Assembly: GCF_040869045.1 (NCBI RefSeq)
Contig: NC_090321.1
Coordinates: forward strand, 28,703,426-28,767,425
Reading direction: 5' to 3'
From: Eurosta solidaginis
Lineage: Eukaryota; Arthropoda; Insecta; Diptera; Tephritidae
DNA: 64,000 nucleotides
Positions 55,431 through 64,000 of this stretch are shown piece after piece. The notes beneath the pieces are model-generated. The model ran no database searches. It had not been told where the DNA came from and saw nothing but the letters and a program-made list of their open reading frames with translations. The position numbers were made by a program, and so were the translations under genes. Within the stretch, counting starts at the first letter, position 1, and each line of letters opens with the position of its first letter.

Positions 55431-56100
55431 GAAATCAAAGTGTTGGCCATTTCGGAAAGATCCGGTGATTTTGCCTCAAGATCTCGCAGACCGTTCAAAA
55501 ATTTTCAGGAGTAGCTCCTTGCGGAGCGATTGTCCCTCGTTCACTTACTCCAGAGAGGCTTCCAACCTAACCCCGGTCTTTGGAATTGGTATTGCTGCGT
55601 CTGCTGAAAAGAAATAGAGATACATAAAATAGCCACACTTTTGTCTGCATATGCCGTGCAAAGCGTAGTTTCACCTAGGGTTAACTCCTAATAATCGTCG
55701 CGAACACAATTTCTTTAAATCACTTGTGGCTCCTTGGCGGTCACGCACAAAGGCGACTTACGGTTGCTATTAATGTTCTATTAATACTCATGACTCTCGG
55801 GGCGCCTCCAGTTTTTTCGGTTGTTTTCAAGAGCTACAATTCCCGATGTGCGAACAGTAGCAATCCCGACCACCAGTCGCTACCACGCCTCCTGACCATA
55901 TGCCAGCACAGAAGCTATAGGACTGCGACTTCGAACTCATACCTTCGTCGACGTCATTTTCCTAGAAGCTCTAGGTGTAGCTCCGAAGACTTTCCAACGG
56001 ATGCTTTTGTCGCGCTATGCTGCCGAGCTACACCAGAGAAACACCTTGAAACGTTAGGGGGTGACTATTCGGCCAAGGATGCCGTCATGGCGTAATGGGC
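55431..56100. other. GC-richer segment with a 123-codon open frame, unassigned
   Basis: The frame at 55724-56095 (plus) has normal-looking composition, with Ser/Arg/Cys and no simple repeat. I recognise no domain, and there is no clear start context or exon structure. It may be degraded retroelement ORF1 or host sequence; neither can be shown. Confidence 0.3.
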
Positions 56101-57166
56101 GAAAATCGTATAATCCTCGGCGCATCTACATAATTAAAATTTTACAAGGACCTTGGATAAAATTTTTAAAATGTAGACCAAAGTTTGCAGACGTTTGTGT
56201 TCACATCATTGATTTCAATAGTCTTCGTTAAATCAAAACGATATTTTAGAATGAAAGTCGACCGATTTTAAGTTGAAAGATGTTTACTGCTGTTTTCCGG
56301 CCTTATGATATAAGAGCTCATTATGGATGACCGCGTAGCTTCAGTTTTCAGACCAGTTCGACTGTCCACTACGTTAGGGTAGTAGCACACACGGTCATTA
56401 TTTCGACTGTTCTGAGAAAGCTTTTTCTTCACCTCTTTGAGTGTTCTTGCGAAGGATAAGGCCTCACTGAGTGTTCTTGCGAAGGACAAGGCCTCACCTG
56501 GTAAATATATGTGCCTACGTATTCACATTAGTAAAAGGAGCCGTAACGTGTAGATGATATTTAAACTTGGTTGATAGGCTATAATCAATGTGATTCACTC
56601 CAACGGACTAGTTTTGAATAGTGCCGCCAACTTTATGTCAAACCGGGAGACTTTGGTGTTGAAGGATGAAGTGTGAAAATTAAAATTAACATTTCAGACG
56701 ATATTGTGTAGTTTCGCAAATAAACAGCAGATTTTTGAATGTGAGCCCAAATGATTTTTCAAAGCGTACATATATTCTCAACTTAAATATGAGGTAAGAA
56801 TCATTTCAAAGCAATGTTTATGCCCCTAGAACCTACTAAAGGATTTTGCATCACTAATTTGGCTTGAAATGAAATGAAATGAAATGAATTCTTTCAGCCA
56901 ATCGCAATATAAAATTTTTTAAAAAATCGGTACCTTTTTTGCTTTTTTTAACAAATTGGGGACAATTTGAAAACAATTTGAAACACTTTGGGTAATTTTA
57001 ATTGAATTCATTGTTCATTACTTTTTGGAAAAAATATGCAATGTAAGCATATAAATTTGTTATATATCTTTTCTTTTAGTGTTTTTTTTTTGTAACAACT
57101 TGGTGAATTGGGTGATGCAAAGTCCGCGTTAAGCTGACATCGAAAAGGCCTGTTTTTTAAATAACT
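56101..57166. other. No recognised feature
   Basis: AT-rich, with a short (GAAAT)n run at about 56865-56890. A 25-bp phrase ('tgagtgttcttgcgaagga') is duplicated at 56438 and 56468. Confidence 0.4.
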
Positions 57167-57180
57167 TTTGAACAGTTAAA

Positions 57181-57537
57181 TAAAATAAAAAATAAATGTA
57201 AGGCGCGATAACCTCCGAAAAGATCTAAGGCCGAGCTTCTCTTCCAATTTGCGTCGTGCTCCTCTTGATTTTCCCTACAAATTGGCCGGACGGGACCTAC
57301 ATGTTTTATGCCGACTCCGAACGGCATCTGCAAGGCAGATGAGTTTTCAGTGAGAGCTTTTCATGGCAGAAATACACGCGGAGCTCTTGCCAAACACTGC
57401 CGAGGGGCGACCCCGCTTAGAAAAATTTTCTTCTAATTGAAAAACCTTATTTCTAAAATTTTTGATGTTGCTTTGCCCGGGGTTTGAACCCAGGGCATCC
57501 GGTTTGGTAGGCGGAGCACGCTACCATCACACCACGG
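57181..57537 (-). mobile_element. Full-length tRNA-headed SINE
   Basis: The complement starts CCGTGGTGTGATGGTAGCG (A box) with B box GGGTTCAAACCCC about 35 bp on. A conserved body follows ('gcggggtcgcccctcggcag', 'ctgccttgcagatgccgttc', 'ggccaatttgtagggaaaat'), ending 'ttatcgcgccttacattt' and an AT-rich tail. A 14-bp imperfect duplication flanks it: TTTGAACAGTTAAA (57167-57180) and TTTGAACAATTAGA (57538-57551). This is the reference copy for the fragments elsewhere in the window. It is transcribed, if at all, by Pol III and needs a partner LINE to move. Confidence 0.85.
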
Positions 57538-57689
57538 TTTGAACAATTAGAAAGAGTTAAATTTCGCAATTAGTTTCTTATAACTGGCAGTGATGCGCAT
57601 CCGTTTATACCACTTTCGACCATATCCGACCAATTTTCGACATGAACAATAAATGGTGTAAATTGTCTTAAACGAGTAGAAAATATACT

Positions 57690-57815
57690 AACGGTCCGAC
57701 CGCCGCGCCGATATTTTTGACATTCGGCTACGGCGTGCGAAAAACGACCCTAATCGGCGGCGGCGGCGGCGTTTATCGGTGGCGTATATCTCTAGTATGT
57801 ACATATACATTTGTG
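57690..57815 (-). repeat. GC-rich interspersed repeat, copy 2
   Basis: Contains (CGG)n-like 'atcggcggcggcggcggcg', 'cggtccgaccgccgcgccga' and 'tctctagtatgtacatatac'. Opposite in direction to 55340-55430. Possibly a DNA-transposon end; no terminal repeat could be defined. Confidence 0.5.
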
Positions 57816-58139
57816 TAGGTGAATAAAAAAGCGTTTGTTGAAATATATGCAAGTGGTATGATCTGATTAACTTGCGGGTAATATATTTTGGAGACCAAAC
57901 AAACTCGTGCATAGCAAAGCAGCAGCCAGATTCTGAACGTCGCTAAAGCTAAATCTCCATCGCCTGAGAACATTAGAAGCACTTTGTCACCTTTTGGCGA
58001 ATCTAGAAAAAGAAAATTTTAAATCTTCATTTCTGGTTATTTTATTGGCATATTTTGGCGGTGAATGAATGAATGAACGATATATAAGGAAATAAATAGG
58101 ATAACCGTTTCTGACAATGCAATTCCATAAAATTTCGAT

Positions 58140-58520
58140 TGTTGTCGTTGTTGTTGTTGTAGCTATAAGGACACCCCCCGACGGCCTTAAGGAGTACTAT
58201 CGATGTTGATGGTCCTTTGCCGTATGCAGATCTGGCACGTTCGTGTAACAAGCACCATAAAGGTACAAGCCCAACCAACTCGGGAACGATTTGGTATGAC
58301 CCATCAGGAATTCGGGGTCGCCATAGCCTCGGCTGTTAATGAAACAGGATTCGCCACGGGTAGGTGAGGTTGACAATTGGGTTGAAGAAGGTATATATTG
58401 CGCTGGCAACCCCTTGAGAGGGTTGCGCTACACAACCCTTTAAATCAATTTGGTGTTTTAGTCGCCTCTTAGGACAGGCATACCTACCGCGGGTATATTC
58501 TAAGCTTCCCAGCCCGCTGC
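58140..58520 (-). repeat. Interspersed repeat 'R', copy 3
   Basis: The reverse of the copy at 9066. The tail on this strand is GCTACAACAACAACAACGAC (complement of 58141-58162) after a GC hairpin ('cccccgacggccttaagg'). It ends near 'cagcccgctgc'. It contains 'tgaggttgacaattgggttg' and 'gtcgcctcttaggacaggca'. The minus-strand open frames across it are not conserved as protein between copies. Confidence 0.65.
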
Positions 58521-58530
58521 GATTCGGAAA

Positions 58531-58887
58531 CACTTGCTTTTGCTTAAAAATCTCCTATTTTAGTTAAAGGGTTTGAAAAGTTGGCGACGAAATATAGTTC
58601 TTGTTCTAATGATTTAAGGAAAAATATTCAAAATTCATATTAGAGGGATTCGCTTTGTCTTGCAAAGAGCACGGATTGCACGGATTGTTTATATGCTACG
58701 ACAAAATATGCAAAACTACTGGAGCGAAGTTGTAGTAAGCAACAGTTAGAAACGTTACAAAATTTGCACATTATATAACAAATTGCAACGAAAGAATGTA
58801 AAAAAAAATTGCTCAATATTTTCGTGAGGGAATGAGAGGAATACCGCTGAAGCAAGGTTGATATCCCACAATTCATTGCACGAAAAT
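58531..58887. other. No recognised feature
   Basis: Short AT-rich spacer before the solo LTR. Confidence 0.4.
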
Positions 58888-58891
58888 ATAT

Positions 58892-59404
58892 TGTAACAAT
58901 TTTAGTCCAATTCCGCTTATTTGCAACCTTCTGCTAACGTTCGAATCACTAAACTATTGAATAAATAACTCCCATATTCAATTATGCAAAATGGCCTTTA
59001 TTAAAGCACTTCACAATAACACTTCTACTTCTCAACAGATAGCATGCTTAAATCAAACTGATTCGACGTGCCTCAGCTGCTGCTTTTATACTCTTTGGCT
59101 TCTTCGTTGACATATCTGTAGGCGTTTATATTTCTAGAATTTGCAGCTTGTTTACCAGCTATTAACTCTCCAGCTGTAACTTAGATGCAGCTTCTCATAT
59201 GCGCGTGTATATGTGAGAGATACTTCCACAGATAATTGCCTACTTTTGGGAGTATCTCAGATATATGCATGTGTTTGTGCTCTCCGCTGCTTGTATGGAC
59301 ATATGTATAGACATAATGATTGACTTGTTGATGTGCATACAAGTCACTGCTTAGTATTGGCTTTGAGATGAGAGTATCCCTTAGCGTTGCTAATATTCGT
59401 TACA
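58892..59404 (-). mobile_element. Solo LTR of a Gypsy-type retrotransposon
   Basis: 513 bp, beginning TGTAACGAATATT and ending ...ATTGTTACA on the minus strand (TG...CA, with TGTAAC inverted ends). A perfect 4-bp duplication ATAT lies at 58888-58891 and 59405-59408. On the minus strand it has a TATA box (TATAAAAG, 59083-59090) and a polyadenylation signal (AATAAA, 58997-59002) about 85 bp downstream, the normal U3-R layout. No internal retroelement sequence is adjacent, so it arose by LTR-LTR recombination. The 4-bp duplication suggests Gypsy; the family is not identified. Confidence 0.85.
58997..59090 (-). promoter_or_regulatory. LTR promoter (TATA box) and polyadenylation signal
   Basis: TATAAAAG at 59083-59090 and AATAAA at 58997-59002, both on the minus strand within the solo LTR. 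Confidence 0.65.
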
Positions 59405-62389
59405 ATATGTACATAGTTTTGAACAAACTAGGGTGATTCACTTTGTCTCGTAGACGGTGCAGGAATTGCGCAAAATGCATAGGGTACACGGATTGTAAAG
59501 CAACAATAACAAAAAAAAACGCAAAAACATATATGCAGTCAGTGCACTTTATGTTATGCTCAAGCCTATATATATAAATTTGCAGTTGTAGCTTGAAATT
59601 GTAATTTGGTAAAGTGAGTTGGACACCATGCTAATAAATGTTATTTATAGTGCGTATTGTTTGAAATATGGTCCTTAGATAACCTTTCGAATAGGTATAT
59701 ATTTGAGATGCGCGTCCACTATTTAACACAACTAATTCAGCTATATGTTATACACTATGGCCACCAGAGGTTTGTGTCTGTGCTTTTCGGTACAACATGT
59801 TCTGTAGATAATTGCCGCTAGATGGGTCTCCTAAGCATTATCTAAGCGAGGATAAGCTTTTTTTTTTACGCGCAAACGTAAACGTATACGCGTGTAAAAA
59901 ACACTGCTAATAAGTTCAAATATTTTCAAAGTATCAAAAGTCGCGTTTTGAGTTCGATATTAATACCGCGAAGACGGAAATCAAAAGTTTACCACGTTCA
60001 GAAACTGGCAATTACTGGAATCCAGCTGCATTTAACATATCGAGTTTGGTGAAGTAATCAGTTAAAGTAGCAAACCAAGCGAGGACTTTTAAAATTCACA
60101 CAACTTACATATATATTAGCATAAACTAGCTTTGGTATGCACCGAATCAAATCAGTTTGGCTGATTTTGAGCATCACCTAAATACTTTTTTTCTAAAGGA
60201 ACTAACCTAAGTATTGTATGGTGATTTACTTCGTTAAATAGAATGCGTATCTGGACCTGCTATTGACCGGCAAATCGCTATAAGATAGGGTGATTATTAT
60301 ACTTTGTCAAAGCTGTTTCCACAAGCAGTATAACATCAGTGTCAGAACGATACCGATTCATGTTCGACCAAGAATTGTGTATGCAGCTCAACGCTTTTTG
60401 ATATAATTGGGTATTCAAAAATGTTAGAGTCAGGTTTTTGTTCATCGAATGGGCTCATCCAGCTCAATCGTGCTACAAATTCCTAACCAAGTGAGATGAA
60501 ATAAAAATTATATTATTATTAAGCATAATGTTCTATTTTGATTTCGGAGCTCACTCTAATAGCTGAAATTTGCATGCTTTATTTTTCGCCGCCTTTTTTT
60601 TAATCCTTATGCTACTGTTATTTAAGTCTTCATTCTCATTATTAAAGGTACCTGCTGGTTTCTGTTTATTATTCATGACAGACAATGCTGAATGCGTATT
60701 ATCATATTAAAATTTTTTTTTTGCATTTCAATCATATTTTTCTTTAAGCTTTTTATATTTACCAGATGAATGTATTTCTTTCGTAATTCTTGTGGTATGA
60801 GAGCATGAGCAATTCAGTATGCATATGTGATGTGCGCAGATTTCTAAGAATTTTTTGTTAGTTTATGCCAGTGGTGAACAACGTTTGCAGAGCTTTGAAT
60901 ACAAACGCATATTTATTTGTAGTAGCATGTGTTTCTATATAGAATGTTTGAGCAAAGAACTCACGTATGAGATCTTTACTGCTTGCAGTAAAAGCTGAAA
61001 CTGATTGACTGCTTGTTTTACTGAATCTCTGTCGTTGCGCTCACACAGGTGAACGACGAATAGTTTTCCGAAGCTCTACGACGCTCTCGAGTGCGCCACT
61101 GGCCTATGCATACAATTTATTTTGTTATCGATAGAGCGGGCGATGATTCATCGGCATTATGAAATAAAAAATAAAAAATTAATAAGGAGAATTTGGACTA
61201 TATGAAATGCTTTTTGATTATATATTTGTTTTTTTTTTTCAGGCAATAATGAGAACATCAGCCCGTTTTACAGTGATATGCAAAATTAGTTTTATAAATT
61301 TCATTAATAATTTTCAGAATATATCACAATTTATACCAAAAATATATAAGAATGAAAGGCTACATAACAAAACGCTCCTGTAGATACAAAATCTCACTAC
61401 AACCAACATGTAGAATTTCTGTCCGGTTCGGTACCAAAGATATAGAAAATGTTTACACTAGTTCGGAACTATTAAAATAGGGATAAAGTAATGAACCAAC
61501 TTGTTCTAAGTACATATGTATCTAGTTCGGAACTCTAGAAAAGGTAATGCAACGGGAACAATATTCAGGACACCGTCATGTTAACCCTAATTTTAGTTTT
61601 GCTCTAAGTCTCCAACAATCGTAAGGAGAGAACATTCTCATTCTCAGTTTTCTCAGCTACCATTACCAGCTTATCAGTGGGGGTTGTTTTTCAGTAGTAA
61701 CTTTTTGTTTGCTGAAATATATACGATTGTTTTTTAAAAATACGTCTAAGAGACGTGACGTGATTTTTACGTGACTACGTGACATGACTAATTTTATATG
61801 TAAATTTGCCGAAAATGGTAATTTTAGCTAATCTTTTTTTAAGTATAGTTTTAAAAACAGTTAATTCATTCAATTGAAGTACAAAAATATGTATTTTATT
61901 TTAATTTTTTGCTATAAATTGAGGTCTTTCAATTCAACTGATTTTTGTAAGGACAAGTCCAAGACGAGTCAAACTTAATTTTTAATATATTAAAAAAACA
62001 ATATTTTTCTTGAAAAGATATTTAAAACAAGTGAATATATATCAAATAAATGATTAAAAAAAAAAAAAAAACAAAAAAAAAATGTTATTTTTTTTTTATA
62101 TCATTAGGGTCCTTAAACTTGAGCACGTCTCTCAGACGTACGTCATCTTTTTAGGGTAAAAAAATAACGTTATCTTTCTAGGGTTAAATTGGCCAGTTAA
62201 AAGCACATAAAAGATATATAGGGCGAACTATTAGTGGTTCCGAATCCATAAGAAGCGCAACAGTTTTGAACTAAAGATTTTCCCTATAGAGGAAATGTTC
62301 ACTACATATCTAACTGATTTAAGAAAACTCAGAAAATGTTGTGTCCCAGTACAAATGCAGATTTTGTATGGAAATCTTTACTAAGTTAG
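59405..62389. other. Long unassigned AT-rich stretch
   Basis: About 3 kb without a gene or repeat that I recognise. TACGTCTAAGAGACGTG at about 61740 and its near-complement at about 62127 are 390 bp apart, but the word is itself nearly palindromic. Confidence 0.4.
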
Positions 62390-62419
62390 GTTAGGTTGAA
62401 CTGGCGGGCTTTGAGGGAC

Positions 62420-63000
62420 TCACATGGGCTTAATGAGACCGTAGTTTTACGGGAAGTTTGTTTAACAACCAAGCTGAAAAACACTATCAAACACCAGGAC
62501 CTATGTTATAAAAGAACTTTTACTCTTGGCAAATACTATAAGCTCTTTATGACGTATTCCAATTGCTGATCTGATAGCTGTACTACTCCTTATGGCTGGA
62601 CTCTTAGCCTTATAGGCGCTTGGCAAGAGCATAAACCGCATATGAAAAGCATATGATGCCAGAAGGCCGTGTCGATTCAGTCCTAGAGTTCTTTCTTTTC
62701 AATGATAGGAGCCACTTTGTCTATGATTTTAAGTCTTAAAAATGATTTTTATACTTTGCAGCCCAGCACTTGGGTCCACGCCTTTTATTCTTGGCCGACC
62801 GTGTGCAAATCTTGCGTTCTCTTCATATCGCTCAGTATGATTCGGGTGTCTACGTAGTAAGCTTCGTGGAAGGCGACCTTTTTGGCTAGCTCATCCCCTT
62901 TTTCATTTCCATCTATTCTCACATGCCCTGGAACCTAATTTAGATGTATACTTCTACACATCTCGACTCTTTCCAGGGATTCCTGATACTTTAATACACT
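62420..63000 (-). pseudogene. RNase H region of the LOA/R1-like LINE
   Basis: Minus-strand frame VPGHVRIDGNEKGDELAKKV, then AFHEAYYVDTRIILSDMKR: this is the RNase H C-terminal signature 'VPGH.GI.GNE.ADELA', well preserved except A to G in front of DELA. It is followed, in other frames, by WTQVLGCKVYKSF, which matches WTEALGCKNSKIM of the copy at 25.2 kb. In the active protein RNase H would remove template RNA. The catalytic residues further upstream are not readable. Confidence 0.75.
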
Positions 63001-63339
63001 TTTAATCCCTTGGATGTAGCTCCGGCATAAAGTAGTCTGTTCGTGCAGTATCATACCAATTTGGACATATGGTCAGCGCTTAAGCTGCCCCAAAGTACTG
63101 AGCCTCGTTGCAGTTGTTAATGCTATGTTCTTCGCCACCATCCCTACAGGTGTAATGTGCAGAGTGGAATACAGTGCAGCCTTTGGGACTATTTTAGGGC
63201 TTCAGTAATACTAAGCATTGATCAACAAACAAATATTATATAATATAAGATAGGCTTAATATTCGCAGTAATATTCAATTAGAGAGATAGAGAAAGGGCG
63301 AAAGACCGCACGTATGTATACCTATATCAGAACTATGTT

Positions 63340-63525
63340 ATATGCATAAAGTGCCTTTGAGTCTTTCTGCACTCTCTCCTCCACGTTGAGCTTCCACGAC
63401 ATAGTGCTGTTTAGAATCATTCTAAGATATTTGGTACCATGTTATTCCTGCAGGGTTACATCTCCTAGCTTAGGCCTCGACTGATTGGAACCTAATTCCT
63501 CCTGGTAAACAAGGCCATAACCGGA
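63340..63525 (-). pseudogene. Reverse-transcriptase thumb of the same LINE
   Basis: Minus-strand text: RPKLGDVTLQE, TKYLRMILNSTMSWKLNVEE, RVQKDSKALYAYNI. It corresponds to 'L.G..L......KYLGV.LD..LSWK.NVEERV.KA..ALY' and to HVEERAREASHWVYTAI in the copy at 24.45 kb. Frameshifts break it; the catalytic core would lie to the right and is not seen. Confidence 0.7.
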
Positions 63526-64000
63526 TTGGTACGACATTTTTTCCAAGTCAATAATAGAATGACTTAAACCTTAAACTATTCGAATTATTTGAAACGAATA
63601 GTAGTATTCTGTTATTCTTATATTATTCGATAATAATCCCATTACTAATACCAATATGAAAATATACATAAAAGTCAATATTTAATGTAATTTGATAGAC
63701 ATAATATAAACTACCTTTTAACTTTCAGAAACCACCAGACGGTCTTACTTAACATTCAGCATAATTCTGGTACAAATTGTTTACATCTTCATTACAGCCT
63801 TCCCCATTGATTGCGTTAAATAATTCACTTACATTTGTGTAAGCCTTCCCGCTGCATTCACCTGTTTTCACACTTTAATATAAATATCTTAAAAACAATG
63901 TCATCTAACGCCTTTCGAAATTATAATTCATAATATGTAAAGCTCAATTCACGCCCCAAAGAACAATAAATGCATAAGCATTAGGGTGCATCCGATTGAT
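63526..64000. other. No recognised feature at the window's right edge
   Basis: AT-rich sequence to the end of the window; no coding or repeat signal noted. Confidence 0.4.

Larger units (their letters stand above)
62390..63525 (-). mobile_element. LOA/R1-like LINE 3' half (minus strand)
   Basis: 3' end 'cagttcaacctaacctaact' (complement of about 62386-62405), as at 25685-25708. Upstream on this strand come an RNase H region and part of the reverse transcriptase. Truncated or diverged beyond 63525. Confidence 0.75.

Noticed and set aside
61090..61110. GCGCCACTGG as a possible hAT end
   Set aside because: Beyond CAGTGGCG the sequence does not follow the hAT style, and no partner end or 8-bp duplication was found.
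61740..62150. Inverted TACGTCTAAGAGACGTG words 390 bp apart as a possible element
   Set aside because: The word is itself nearly palindromic, so it matches in both orientations; no longer arms are seen.

Overview
This is AT-rich eukaryotic DNA that looks like an intergenic or intronic stretch of a higher-fly genome. A tephritid fruit fly is my best guess; that rests on recognising the repeat families, not on a host gene. No convincing host protein gene, rRNA or functional tRNA was found in 64 kb. Almost all coding similarity is decayed transposable-element sequence, and many of the longest open frames are produced by simple repeats or palindromes.

Layout. 1-1513: Penelope-like element (reverse transcriptase plus GIY-YIG nuclease), frameshifted. 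4060-5739, 12721-14157, 21875-22597, 44603-46465 and a split copy at 26702-29150: DINE-1/Helentron-like family A. 20540-21333, 39305-40676 and 49719-50980: a second family (B) with the same design. 7830-9020, 19497-20400, 22860-25710, 32235-33073, 34391-34880, 47400-48600, 51639-52357, 53240-54175 and 62390-63525: fragments of at least four groups of non-LTR retrotransposons. tRNA-headed SINEs lie at 17414, 57181, in pieces elsewhere, and one is interrupted by a family-B insertion (49645-51201). 38319-41401 is a hAT-type DNA transposon with a perfect 8-bp target duplication; it holds a transposase first exon, a family-B copy and a MITE. 27536-28966 holds a second, broken hAT. 58892-59404 is a solo LTR with a 4-bp duplication; 37533-38078 is a relative. 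Long palindromes lie at 10078-11180 and 33228-33640, with small MITEs at 2714, 40680 and 42505.

How the parts relate. The window is a record of successive insertions: SINE then Helentron; repeat then MITE; hAT then Helentron; Helentron then hAT. The most informative signal is the Helentron-like group. Families with different interiors and different subterminal inverted repeats keep the same tail (hairpin, then CTTACTTGT or TTTACTTGT) and the same T|T insertion site, as expected if one replication and transposition machinery mobilises all of them. A second shared-tail signal (CTACAACAAC) links a short interspersed repeat to a jockey-like LINE. All family names are from memory of motifs; none was checked against a database.
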